This document shows positions 9,601-17,522 of a stretch of 32,901 nt of DNA, piece after piece. Every line of letters starts with the position of its first letter. The stretch's first letter is position 1. The DNA lies in assembly GCA_029857955.1 (NCBI GenBank), contig JAOUFY010000029.1, forward strand, positions 1 through 32,901, written 5' to 3'. Source of the stretch: Spirochaetia bacterium. Its GTDB lineage: Bacteria > Spirochaetota > Leptospiria > Turneriellales > JAOUFE01. The translations under genes and the position numbers were made by a program. The notes under the pieces were generated by a model, which saw only the letters and a program-made list of their open reading frames with translations, did no database searches and was not told where the DNA came from.

Positions 9601-10788
9601 CATTAAACGAGAAGCAAGGTTTATAAAATTACTAACAAGAGTATATCCCTTTCTAAATTCTGCACCAAGGTCTCCGCAAAAAGATTTACCAGTCGAAATT
9701 CCTATTCTTAAATTTTTAATTCCAGGATAAGAATTTACATTATCGATTACTTTTAATGCAAACTCGGATGCCATGATTTCCTTATTTTCCATGGCTTGAG
9801 GGGCTCCAAACAAAATAAGAAAAACGTTACCCTTATCGCTAAAATCGGTTTGAACCAGCGTACCGCCAAAAGTTTCTGAACATTCCTGAAGAAAATCAAA
9901 AAAGTCATTCCATAGGTTTGCTACTTGAGCGATATCTTCGCTTAAGTTATTTTTTGCAATTCCAACAAATACTGAAGTTACTTCGCGAAAATCACCAATA
10001 AAGTTTTGAGTTGCATTATTTATTTTATTAAGTAAAATCGGCGGAAGAAAACGGGCTGATGATCTCGCCAGTTTTCGAGAGTTTGATGTAATATCGTATA
10101 TACTTTGGTCAAAATTATATTCCCTTGATATACCGGGATGAATAAGACGAAAATAATTATCTATAGCTTCGCCGGTTTTTGTATCGGGTAGAAAATTCCA
10201 GACAGTTGTAGAAACGATGATTTCATTTTTATTGGCAAGGTTTTCGCCCAATAATGCTTCTTCAACCGGTGGACCAATGATGCTCGCAGAAAGAAATCGT
10301 TTAATGCTGCCAAGAGTGATTTGATGAAAGTCTCCTATAGAAATGGAAATTTTAAGAAAAACCTGAATTTCATTTTCGCTTTTTTCTTCATTAATTTTTT
10401 GAATAACATCTTGAGTTTTAACAGCACAAAGCGCGGCTCTTAAGGCACATTCTTGCGATGTTTCATTTTGATTTTGCAATAATGCAACAAGAACAGAGTC
10501 TCCGGCAAATTGATAGGTAAAACCACCAAAGGAGCGTACAACATTTAATAAATTTGTATAATATTCTGTTAAAATTTCTTGCATAATTTCAGCAGATCTG
10601 TCTGTATCGGTGTGAGCTTTTGCCAGTGTTTCTGTAAGGGTTGTAAATCCAGCAATATCAAAAAATAAAATGGCTCCGGATAATTTTTCAGTTCTATAAA
10701 GAGATCTTCCGCTTTCTTTTAATCGATATAATATACGATCGGGAATATATGGTAATATTCTTTCTGGTTTTAATTCGTCGGTTTTCAT
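6613..10788 (-). CDS. Soluble-adenylyl-cyclase-like multidomain class III cyclase (C1-C2-AAA ATPase-TPR)
   Basis: A 1391-residue cytoplasmic protein laid out like mammalian sAC. C1 (about 35-210) keeps the metal-binding aspartates D44 (FFDIAGFT) and D97 (FAGDSVL). C2 (about 265-445) lacks the first metal site but keeps K319 (SDKG), T383, N390 and R394 (GYTLVSNFINLASR), the adenine- and ribose-side residues. One composite active site making cAMP is therefore predicted. A P-loop ATPase follows: Walker A GEAGVGKS (about 487-494) and Walker B LLVVIEDIHW (about 612-621), then a helical region with HAIIRDVAYNSLL and TPR-like repeats to the end. At the positions I align with the bicarbonate-binding Lys95 and Arg176 of human sAC there are Q93 and L179 (alignment from memory). 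A consensus promoter lies immediately upstream. Such proteins are common in bacteria with complex signalling; the input sensed by the ATPase/TPR half is unknown. Confidence 0.88.
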   Translation of the reverse strand: MKTDELKPERILPYIPDRILYRLKESGRSLYRTEKLSGAILFFDIAGFTTLTETLAKAHTDTDRSAEIMQEILTEYYTNLLNVVRSFGGFTYQFAGDSVLVALLQNQNETSQECALRAALCAVKTQDVIQKINEEKSENEIQVFLKISISIGDFHQITLGSIKRFLSASIIGPPVEEALLGENLANKNEIIVSTTVWNFLPDTKTGEAIDNYFRLIHPGISREYNFDQSIYDITSNSRKLARSSARFLPPILLNKINNATQNFIGDFREVTSVFVGIAKNNLSEDIAQVANLWNDFFDFLQECSETFGGTLVQTDFSDKGNVFLILFGAPQAMENKEIMASEFALKVIDNVNSYPGIKNLRIGISTGKSFCGDLGAEFRKGYTLVSNFINLASRLMTYGEDQTIHIDITTRNKLPSNFELKSINDVSLKGMELKVNFYKLIGKDQSKKEYNEFFSTPMIGRKTELQKIHDICFESLNNKTKILSIAGEAGVGKSRLISSFLKNLPDKNIKVITTSCFPYEKNTPFYIWREIISLVFNLGENDSVDQKLLSIKSVLKQLNDVDEQWANAVAIMASINVEEESLTKNLELLQKKERLSQILLEVIKFISNLQPLLVVIEDIHWVDEASFNLLEYIFTHLKNHPVLFFLVSRPWKELEILNSKSNYTNIALNELPKDEAIELIRIRLNLKEQNNSIEEKIMVNSHGNPFFIESIVYSLKENGVIVAAENGKNEINQSVESLTIPNSLQDVVLSRIDRLSEDEQALLKIASVIGRIFMFKLLHKMNPALTKNSVEAVVRVLENLELTPVESTSPLSYIFKHAIIRDVAYNSLLLSTRRNLHSQLADIMENEYKNNLIENAETLAFHFSEGGQNEKAFHYTLIAAQKAAEKYANKDALHYYSRALDLLDDYRGKNINKAYEIRKEMAIVNRNLGNFQDSRDLYAICLAYYKDPINLAEMKFGIGRSYQEQGDILNAIHNLEAALKYLGTKTPVSKGATIRGLLRQMVIRGFHNAFPFAIRKTQRKQQKYKLQSRILMTLQKIYFLKSVEHVAWASYAHVNLTERMNDDWDLSLGYSYYATIIQSIGFIKSARIYFDRALKILEKTNMLYPQGLTYQRLGVHGTYINNPDFVIEMEEKSIKTLSQIGELWDMMMSHIVLAIGHYYKGNLRKACEGLIEMEKSAREVNSKMYIGWSTGRKAYNQYLMGEVTYPQIKDILNQGEQIAIDVRDMAGLSAVLMFHTKILLLEGNTEEALLMAEKELAAITEYGVKLPHVHYGLVATIEAAAANINSTNNEIIKRSKNLFNSSYRTLKKSAKAFPYIKGPTYRALAVYHEACGNHAQAISEIKKSISVLKNGPNKLEYGWALQDAARILNDSSIKEHAEKKLGECEVFLQKS

Positions 10789-10800
10789 TGGAGCTAAATC

Positions 10801-10828
10801 ATTATAACAAATAACGTTATGATGTCAA
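10801..10828 (-). promoter_or_regulatory. Consensus sigma-70-type promoter for the sAC-like cyclase
   Basis: Read on the - strand, TTGACA (10828-10823) and TATAAT (10806-10801) are both perfect consensus hexamers, separated by 16 bases. Initiation would be expected near 10794-10795, leaving only about 6-7 untranslated bases before the ATG at 10788 and no room for a normal Shine-Dalgarno site. The spacer contains the perfect palindrome ATAACGTTAT (10811-10820), a plausible operator. The hexamers and palindrome are directly visible; promoter activity and repression are inferred. Confidence 0.7.
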
Positions 10829-10951
10829 AGAATTTTTATAAATATATATGCCTTATAAATATATTTGTTCCGTATATTTAAAATTTGGTTTTAATACCAT
10901 AAAAATTTAATATTTTAAATATGAACATTTCTACCAGGAAATAGCCGTCCC

Positions 10952-10980
10952 TTGCATATTATTTCATTGGTATGTAATTC
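10952..10980 (+). promoter_or_regulatory. recG: Candidate promoter for recG
   Basis: TTGCAT (10952-10957) and TAATTC (10975-10980) are separated by 17 bases, with TG directly before the -10. The expected start near 10987 would give a leader of about 50 bases before the recG ATG. Four or five of six bases match consensus in each box, so this is only a moderate match in AT-rich DNA. The remainder of the 248-base divergent region shows no further feature. Confidence 0.35.
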
Positions 10981-11036
10981 TACTTGTCGCAAAGGGCAAA
11001 ATTTTAATATTACCCATGATTTGTAAATGGTGAAAC

Positions 11037-13094
11037 ATGGAATCTCTTTCAAATATATCTGTTTTTAACGAAGAACAATTAAAAGCTCTTTATAAAAAAG
11101 GCATTAAAGATGTTCAGGATTTACTGTATTATTTTCCAAGAAAATATGTAGATCGAAGCCAGCTTCTTGATTTAAAAACATCTCGAGTCGGCGATGTAGT
11201 GACTTTTATAGGCATTGTATCAGGAAACGAAGTTAAATATGGAAAAAAGCGTCGACTCATTGTAACTTGCCTCACTCAAGATGTTAAAATAGAGCTTATT
11301 TTTTTTCAGGCGATACCATATTATCAAAAACTTTTAAAACCAGATATTCATGCTGCTTTTTCCGGAAAAATCGATATGTTTCACGGCAGTATCAACATAC
11401 TTCATCCTGAAGTTGAAATTTTAAGCGGTGATGAACTTATGCATATGGGTAAAATTATACCTATATATCGCATTACAGATGGAATGAGAAATAATTTTCT
11501 TACAAATCGAATTATTCGAAGCGCTGTTCGAAAAACTCTCGATCTTTATTCATCTCGAATAGTTGATTATTTATTGCCGCATGATTTAATTAAAAATAAT
11601 CTAATGACTCTCGATGCAGCGCTTGAAAATATTCATTTTCCCAAGGAAATGCAGGATGTAGAAAATTCCCGACGTAGACTTGCTTTTGACGAATTACTGA
11701 TATTTGCCGTTATAATGTATGAAAAAAAAATTAAACGCAGATCTTTAAAAAAATCTCAACCATTAAATATAACTAAAAAGAAAGAATGGGCTTCGATCAT
11801 ACAACAAAATCTACCCTTTAAATTAACGTTTGATCAAGAGAAAGCTATTTCTACTTTACATGAACTGGCTTACAAACCGTATCCTTTTGGAGCACTTTTG
11901 CAGGGTGATGTCGGTTCTGGAAAAACTTTGGTTGCGCTTTTATGTGCGCTTGAATATCTTGAAGAAGGAATCCAGGTTGCTGTAATGGCTCCTACAGAAA
12001 TTCTTGCCCGTCAGCATTATTTAAATTTTATAAATTATATATCAGATCTTCCATTTCTGCAAATGGATTTACTTACAGGTTCTGAAAAGGCCTCTGAAAA
12101 AAAAGCAAAACTTGACAGAATTAAAAGAGGGGATACTTTATTTATCATAGGTACACATGCATTGATTCAAGAGAAAACAGAATTTGCTTCGCTTGGACTT
12201 GTTATTATCGATGAGCAACATCGTTTTGGCGTAGAGCAACGCGATACGCTTCGAGGAAAAGGTATCATGCCGGATTTACTGGCGATGAGCGCAACCCCGA
12301 TACCAAGAAGTTTAACTTTGACATTATACGGAGACTTGGAATCGATTATTTTATCTGAGAAGCCTCCGGGACGAATGCCCATTGATACTCGACTTTTCAA
12401 TGAAGAAGATTTGCCTAATCTTTACAGGGGCATAAAAAAATATGTCGATATGGGGCGTCAGGCATATATCGTTTATCCTTTGATCGAAGAAAGTGAAAAA
12501 ATTACCTGGGCATCTGTAATGACTGACTATCATTATTTGGAACAGGAAATTTTTCAGGGGTATCGGCTGGGTCTTCTTCACGGGAAACTATCATCCGAAG
12601 AAAAAGATCGCGCAATGGAAAAATTTAAGCAGGGCGTTATACAGATTCTGGTGACGACCACAGTTGTTGAAGTTGGAGTAGATGTTCCAAATGCAACGGT
12701 CATGATGATTCGAAATGCAGAAAAATTTGGTCTATCGCAGCTTCATCAGTTGCGAGGGCGGGTAGGTCGAGGACAACACCAGAGTTTTTGTATAATGGTA
12801 AAATCGGATAGAATTACGTCAGAAGGCGAAGAACGGCTTAAATCAATGGTTGAATCGGAAGATGGTTTTTATCTGGCGCAAAAAGATTTTGAAATTCGCG
12901 GAAGCGGTGAACTATTAAATACACGTCAGTCGGGTATATCTGAATTTAAAATTGCTGACCTTAGATATCATTCGGAACTTGCGGTTATGGCGCATAATAT
13001 GGTAGAAGATAAAATAGAACTCAGGCAAAAAATTATGTCCATGAAAAACTGGAAAAGTTTAATAAAAAAAGGTTTTATTTTATTTGATAATTAA
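11037..13094 (+). CDS. recG: ATP-dependent DNA helicase RecG
   Basis: A 685-residue superfamily 2 helicase that remodels stalled replication forks and Holliday junctions. The N-terminal wedge/OB-fold part (about 45-150) precedes the motor. Visible motifs are Walker A GDVGSGKT (about 292-299), motif Ia APTEILARQH, motif II IIDEQHRFGVEQR (DEQH), motif III MSATPIPR, and the C-terminal VTTTVVEVGVDVPNA and QLRGRVGRG, all characteristic of RecG rather than PriA or Mfd. The length is normal. The start ATG has a weak upstream GGTGA. The gene diverges from the cyclase, and its stop lies 3 bases from the stop of the convergent voltage-sensor gene. Confidence 0.97.
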   Translation: MESLSNISVFNEEQLKALYKKGIKDVQDLLYYFPRKYVDRSQLLDLKTSRVGDVVTFIGIVSGNEVKYGKKRRLIVTCLTQDVKIELIFFQAIPYYQKLLKPDIHAAFSGKIDMFHGSINILHPEVEILSGDELMHMGKIIPIYRITDGMRNNFLTNRIIRSAVRKTLDLYSSRIVDYLLPHDLIKNNLMTLDAALENIHFPKEMQDVENSRRRLAFDELLIFAVIMYEKKIKRRSLKKSQPLNITKKKEWASIIQQNLPFKLTFDQEKAISTLHELAYKPYPFGALLQGDVGSGKTLVALLCALEYLEEGIQVAVMAPTEILARQHYLNFINYISDLPFLQMDLLTGSEKASEKKAKLDRIKRGDTLFIIGTHALIQEKTEFASLGLVIIDEQHRFGVEQRDTLRGKGIMPDLLAMSATPIPRSLTLTLYGDLESIILSEKPPGRMPIDTRLFNEEDLPNLYRGIKKYVDMGRQAYIVYPLIEESEKITWASVMTDYHYLEQEIFQGYRLGLLHGKLSSEEKDRAMEKFKQGVIQILVTTTVVEVGVDVPNATVMMIRNAEKFGLSQLHQLRGRVGRGQHQSFCIMVKSDRITSEGEERLKSMVESEDGFYLAQKDFEIRGSGELLNTRQSGISEFKIADLRYHSELAVMAHNMVEDKIELRQKIMSMKNWKSLIKKGFILFDN

Positions 13095-13097
13095 TTT

Positions 13098-14243
13098 TCA
13101 AAACACATCATCCATTTTAATTGATGATTTTTCCTGAGCTCCTGATTTTTTTTGACGAAAAGCCCTTATTTGATTTTTCAGGGGAAGCCATTTTTGATTG
13201 TATGTTTTTGCCAACTCAAATACTTCATCACTTGAATAATTGTCGCTTTCTTTAACTGCCAGATTATAATCCCAGTTGCGAAAGCCCTTTGTCATAACAT
13301 AAATTGGGTCGGTAATTTGCTGAACAAAAATTCGAGAATAAATAAACATGAATGAAAATATACAACCTAGAATAGAAAGAAAAATAATCATATTCGATTT
13401 AGCATGCAATGCATCTGCCGGATAATAAGACAAAATTACTTCATAACCGTTTGCCAATTTTATCGGCTTACCTTGATTGTATGACTTATTTCTGAGATTT
13501 TCCTCATTTGGGTTACTAAATAATATTTCTCCATCTTTGGTTTTTAATTCAATGATGTCAGAATTAATTTTTGATCGTGAAACGTAGCTTTTAAGCCATT
13601 CGTTCATATTGGCATTTTCGCCGGTTGAACTTAACATTGTATTGATTTCTTTGGTCCTTTCAGCGAGGTATTCATCATGATCGCCGACTCGGGCAAAAGG
13701 CATGTATTGCGTAATAACAAGTACCATGACCAGCGTTACCACTGATATGGTAGAAATGCTTCCCATGTGCCGGTTGGTCATATTCGAATCGGTATTTTGT
13801 ATTTTACCGAAAAGCTTAAGAACCCGAATTAACCTTAATATTCTGGTTACACGAATTGCTTTGGCGGTTTTTAATATCGAGAAAAAGCCAAACCCGATGG
13901 ATTCCGATTCAGATCCTGATAAAAGCATAAACATGGCCGGGCCAGAAACCAAAAGTAAAAGGGGAATTGAAGACAGAGCATCAACCCATCCTCTCTGGTA
14001 CTTGATATAGAAACCAAATTCATTATTTTTCTTTGAAATTAATGATCGGGCAATGAATTCCATGGTAAAAAAAAGGTCAAATAAAAATCCAGCGATCATG
14101 ATTGCCGTCATTGTTTTATGAGACCAGTTATACACTGCGCCAAGATCTTCTATAATGGTATGCCCAATGACCAATACTATAGTAATGATGATCAAGTTTT
14201 CAATAACCGATGGAAAATGATCTTTATTTACTTCATGTTTCAT
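13098..14243 (-). CDS. Voltage-sensor-like membrane protein with extracytoplasmic domain and HAMP-like tail
   Basis: A 381-residue protein starting at the ATG at 14243, one base after the preceding stop and with AAAAGG/GGTTGG upstream; the frame stays open further upstream but overlaps that gene. Four N-terminal helices resemble S1-S4 of the ion-transport superfamily: about 14-34, 46-68 (acidic E62), 86-108 (D88) and an S4 with basic residues at every third position (K125, K128, R131, R134, R137, R140, K143). A helix at about 161-182 leads to roughly 100 extracytoplasmic residues (183-284) where a pore loop and filter would be expected; no filter is seen. A last helix (285-306) is followed by a HAMP-like segment (ITDPIYVMTKGF..., about 309-355) and a short tail. 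Function is unknown; it may be a voltage-responsive signalling protein rather than a channel. Confidence 0.75.
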   Translation of the reverse strand: MKHEVNKDHFPSVIENLIIITIVLVIGHTIIEDLGAVYNWSHKTMTAIMIAGFLFDLFFTMEFIARSLISKKNNEFGFYIKYQRGWVDALSSIPLLLLVSGPAMFMLLSGSESESIGFGFFSILKTAKAIRVTRILRLIRVLKLFGKIQNTDSNMTNRHMGSISTISVVTLVMVLVITQYMPFARVGDHDEYLAERTKEINTMLSSTGENANMNEWLKSYVSRSKINSDIIELKTKDGEILFSNPNEENLRNKSYNQGKPIKLANGYEVILSYYPADALHAKSNMIIFLSILGCIFSFMFIYSRIFVQQITDPIYVMTKGFRNWDYNLAVKESDNYSSDEVFELAKTYNQKWLPLKNQIRAFRQKKSGAQEKSSIKMDDVF

Positions 14244-14244
14244 A

Positions 14245-15186
14245 TTACCAACCTTTTTCTCCGGCAATTTGATACAACTCATCCAATATATCCTGGTCAA
14301 GACCATAAATTTTAGAATTACGACGATTGATTTGAAACCAGGATTTATCAGGGCTTTCAGCTCCTCGATCTTTTTTTTCCATGGGAATATAATCAGCAGA
14401 TCGAGCAGAAATGACCGCAATAAATTTTGCCACGCCGGAAATATCAGGAAAGTCAGACAGCATAAGATTGCTCTGGATTCCCGACATAAAAATCATTTCA
14501 GGAACTTTTCCAATTTTCGTTTCAAGAATGTCACGCAAAGAATTCAGCATCATTTCAAAGGATTTTTTATCTCCAGGAGATTTAGCTAAAGTACCGGTTA
14601 TCTCATTGGAACCATTTAGCGCTTTAACCGGAAAATGAAATAACGGGCGAAACAAGGTTGTTATACTCAGGTAAGTAATAAGCGCCTGCGGATCCATTTT
14701 TAATTTATCATGCCGCATAAATTCGTTATAAATATACTTATGCCTTTCGATTGCTTCCGGAATATAATTTGCATAATAGTTTAAAGAAATGACTTGAATG
14801 GCAGAGAGATAATGATCTCTCATTGCCTTTACCCGCATTTGTTCAATTAAAAAAGTTTTAAATTTTTCAGCATCAATATTAACATCAATTTCAAGCGATT
14901 GAATTACAGATGGAGACATCATGTTTTTGTAAATATAATCAATTTTGGGTATAATGGTTTCTAGCAATTTATCAACGAGTTCGGTCAACAATAAGGTAAC
15001 AGCCTCGTTCCATGTAAGATTAGGAAAATATTCAGTTTGAGAAAAAATTTTTTGCAATTGAGGCTGATTTTCGCGCAAAAAACTGAGAACCTGATTTTCT
15101 TTTTTATCGATACTTGTTTTTTGGAGAGCCGGGTTCATCCACAGTTTCCCCAGAAACTCTCTCATTTTATATCTTTCAGTCTCCAT
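14245..15186 (-). CDS. Conserved-looking hypothetical protein, partner of the voltage-sensor-like gene
   Basis: A soluble, mostly alpha-helical protein of 313 residues (321 if translation begins at the ATG at 15210). I do not recognise the family. There is no signal peptide, membrane helix or nucleotide-binding motif. A Pro/Gly-rich break near the middle (PVKALNGSNEITGT, SPGDKKS) separates two helical parts, and the C-terminus is DELYQIAGEKGW. I prefer METERYKM... at 15186 because the extra eight residues of the longer form look unlike a natural start and a TATATT box lies just above 15220; neither start has a Shine-Dalgarno site. Its stop is one base before the voltage-sensor gene's ATG, so the two are almost certainly translationally coupled. 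Confidence 0.7.
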   Translation of the reverse strand: METERYKMREFLGKLWMNPALQKTSIDKKENQVLSFLRENQPQLQKIFSQTEYFPNLTWNEAVTLLLTELVDKLLETIIPKIDYIYKNMMSPSVIQSLEIDVNIDAEKFKTFLIEQMRVKAMRDHYLSAIQVISLNYYANYIPEAIERHKYIYNEFMRHDKLKMDPQALITYLSITTLFRPLFHFPVKALNGSNEITGTLAKSPGDKKSFEMMLNSLRDILETKIGKVPEMIFMSGIQSNLMLSDFPDISGVAKFIAVISARSADYIPMEKKDRGAESPDKSWFQINRRNSKIYGLDQDILDELYQIAGEKGW

Positions 15187-15283
15187 CGTCCGTACAAAAA
15201 ACGAATACAAGTTGAATTGTCAATATATAGTTTTTAGAGAGTGAATATAAATAAAAAAAAGTAGTCGCAACTTCAAAAATTAA

Positions 15284-15357
15284 AGGGGCAAAGCGCGCCC
15301 CTAAGCAGATAACGCTACCTGCTTACCCCACGCGTAATTTTCCGGCGAAGAAAATTA
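15284..15357. repeat. Island of three tandem hairpins
   Basis: Three perfect stems follow one another: AGGGGC/GCCCCT (15284-15289/15297-15302), TAAGCAG/CTGCTTA (15302-15308/15319-15325) and TAATTTTC/GAAAATTA (15335-15342/15350-15357). The middle hairpin can be extended outward by CGCG/CGCG (15294-15297/15331-15334) across CCCC/CCCCA internal loops, which competes with the first hairpin. The island lies between divergent genes, so it is not an obvious terminator. It could be a structured 5' leader of the ABC-F gene, an extragenic palindromic repeat, or a small RNA. Confidence 0.45.
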
Positions 15358-15444
15358 TAATACATAATTATCAATTTGGCTGACGTTCATCATCAGTAAA
15401 CCACTTTACACGATGACTGAGATTCATTTTTAGATTAGTGATAT

Positions 15445-17394
15445 ATGATTACCATAACCAATCTGAAACTCCAGTTTTCAGGAGACCCTTTATTTGAAAA
15501 TGTTAACCTCCAGTTAAATCCGCGGAATCGTTACGGAATTGTAGGTTCAAACGGAAGCGGAAAATCAACCTTTTTAAAGATCTTAACCGATGAAGAACAT
15601 AATTTTTCAGGAACTGTAAATGTTCCCAAAGAAATTAAGGTCGGGTTCATGAAACAAAATCAGTTTCTATATGAAGACGATCGTATCGTTGACGTTGTAA
15701 TTTCAGGAAATGAAGTTTTATACAATGCATTGAAGAAAAAAAGAGCTTTTTTAAATACACACCATGATAATCTTACAAAAAGCGATGAAGAAGAAATTGG
15801 ACATATTGAAGAAACAATATACAACAATGACGGTTATTCAGCCGAAGCCCGCGCCTGTAGAATTCTTGATGGTCTTGGAATTTATTCAAACAGACACTTT
15901 GAACCAATGAAATCTCTTTCCGGTGGGTATAAATTGAGAGTTTTACTTGCCCGCGTACTTTTTCAAAACCCTGATGTGTTATTGCTGGATGAACCGACAA
16001 ACCATTTAGATATAGTTTCTATTTCATGGCTTGAAAATTATCTAGCTACCAAATATCGCGGGGCGCTTCTGGTGATTTCTCATGATCGTCACTTTATTAA
16101 TCGAATTTCAACTCATATTTTAGATGTTGATTATCGCACAATAACCCACTATACAGGAAATTACGACGACTTTGTTGAAGCTAAAACTCTTGCAATGGAA
16201 CAAAAACTTAAAGAAGTTCAATCGCTTGAAAAAAAAGTTGAACAATTGCAGGGGTTTGTTGATCGTTTTAAAGCAAAGGCATCAAAGGCTAGACAAGCTC
16301 AATCTCGACAAAAGCAAATTGAAAAAATTGACATTCCTGACATTGCCAAAACATCACGAAGATATCCTGATTTTAAACTCGAACAGGAAAGACCATCCGG
16401 ACGCGAAGTACTAAAAGTAGAAAATCTGTCGAAAGCATATGGCGATAAAACAATTTTAAATTCAATTTCATTTGAACTTGAAAGGGGGGAAAAAGTCGCT
16501 ATAATCGGTCCAAACGGAGCAGGGAAATCAACGTTAATGAAGGCTCTTGCCGGCGCTATCAAAGGGGATTCCGGTAAAATTATGTGGGGAGCGGAGGCAA
16601 AGATTTCATACTTTGCCCAGGAGCATCATGAGGTTGTATCTGGAAAGGAATCTGCCCTTCAATGGCTTACGCATAATTCTGCCCCCACAACACCAGCCCA
16701 GATACGTTCCATACTCGGCGCTATTTTGTTTTCAAAAGACGAAGCCGACAAATCTGTTTCAAATTTAAGCGGAGGTGAGTTAGCCCGTCTAAATCTTGGT
16801 AAAATTATTTCGGAAAAACCAAACGTGCTTTTACTTGATGAGCCTACCAACCATTTAGACATGGAGTGTATTGCGTCTCTTGAAGACGCGTTGCTGAATT
16901 TCAAGGGAACTGTTATTTTTGTAAGTCATGATAAAAGTTTTGTTTCAAACATTGCCCAAAGTATTTTTGAAATTTCCGAAGACGGACTTAGAAAATTTTC
17001 AGGAGATTATGAAGAATTTCTTGAAAATTTTGGTACCGATTATTTAAATCGCTTTGTTGTAAAAAAGCAAAAAACAGACAAGGGCAACGAAGAAACTTCT
17101 GCAATCGGTAAAGGCGGAAACCAGTACGAGTTACGAAAAGAAAAAAAGAGCATGCGTAACAAGCTTCAAACTTCAACTAAAAAACTTGAGTCAACTATAC
17201 ATTCATTGGAAAAACAACTGGAAGATATTGAAGCTGTTTTTGCATCGCCGGAATATTTTAACCAGAAAAGTCAGGATGAAATATCCTCACTTCAGAAAGA
17301 AAAAGAAAACACACGTAAATTGCTTGATGAATCCATCCTTGAATGGGAAGATCAACTTGCCAAATTGGAAGAGCTCAATAAGGAACTTGGGTAG
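15445..17394 (+). CDS. ABC-F family ATPase (ribosome-associated), with C-terminal coiled coil
   Basis: A 649-residue protein with two ABC ATPase domains and no membrane part, as in the translation-factor class ABC-F. Domain 1 has Walker A GSNGSGKS (34-41), signature LSGGYKLR, Walker B VLLLDEPTNHLD and switch SHDRH. Domain 2 has Walker A GPNGAGKS (about 354-361), signature LSGGELAR, Walker B VLLLDEPTNHLD and SHDKS. The linker between them is the charged helical type (FKAKASKARQAQSRQKQ) thought to reach the ribosomal P site. Residues about 550-649 form the C-terminal coiled coil found in Uup, YheS and YdiF but not EttA. The exact subfamily, and whether it confers antibiotic protection, cannot be read from the sequence. 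A terminator follows 30 bases after the stop. Confidence 0.93.
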   Translation: MITITNLKLQFSGDPLFENVNLQLNPRNRYGIVGSNGSGKSTFLKILTDEEHNFSGTVNVPKEIKVGFMKQNQFLYEDDRIVDVVISGNEVLYNALKKKRAFLNTHHDNLTKSDEEEIGHIEETIYNNDGYSAEARACRILDGLGIYSNRHFEPMKSLSGGYKLRVLLARVLFQNPDVLLLDEPTNHLDIVSISWLENYLATKYRGALLVISHDRHFINRISTHILDVDYRTITHYTGNYDDFVEAKTLAMEQKLKEVQSLEKKVEQLQGFVDRFKAKASKARQAQSRQKQIEKIDIPDIAKTSRRYPDFKLEQERPSGREVLKVENLSKAYGDKTILNSISFELERGEKVAIIGPNGAGKSTLMKALAGAIKGDSGKIMWGAEAKISYFAQEHHEVVSGKESALQWLTHNSAPTTPAQIRSILGAILFSKDEADKSVSNLSGGELARLNLGKIISEKPNVLLLDEPTNHLDMECIASLEDALLNFKGTVIFVSHDKSFVSNIAQSIFEISEDGLRKFSGDYEEFLENFGTDYLNRFVVKKQKTDKGNEETSAIGKGGNQYELRKEKKSMRNKLQTSTKKLESTIHSLEKQLEDIEAVFASPEYFNQKSQDEISSLQKEKENTRKLLDESILEWEDQLAKLEELNKELG

Positions 17395-17423
17395 ACCATT
17401 TAAATCATAATATAAATATTGTT

Positions 17424-17449
17424 AAAAGGGTAGCTTCTACTGCCTTTTT
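17424..17449 (+). terminator. Intrinsic terminator of the ABC-F gene
   Basis: AAAAGG and GTAG (17424-17433) pair with CTAC and CCTTTT (17437-17440 and 17443-17448) around a CTT loop, with a TG bulge on the 3' side, and the stem runs straight into TTTTT. It begins 30 bases after the ABC-F stop codon, in the right orientation, and separates that gene from the tRNA. Confidence 0.6.
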
Positions 17450-17522
17450 GATTTACAGTGACGATTGGTATTTGTAGTTTACCAGTATAATTTATATTGA
17501 CTAAATATAGATTTTATTATTT

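Noticed and set aside
13107-13132. ATCATC/GATGAT plus TTTT as a recG terminator
   Set aside because: A 6-base AT-rich stem with a 10-base loop that coincides with the MDDV codons of the convergent gene; too weak to call.
13702-14010. 102-residue + strand open frame within the voltage-sensor gene
   Set aside because: It lies entirely antisense to a well-supported gene and has no recognisable features.
14244-14420. A 59-residue N-terminal extension of the voltage-sensor-like protein, with the ORF open to 14420
   Set aside because: It overlaps 176 bases of the upstream coupled gene in another frame; the ATG at 14243 follows that gene's stop by one base and has a purine-rich ribosome site.
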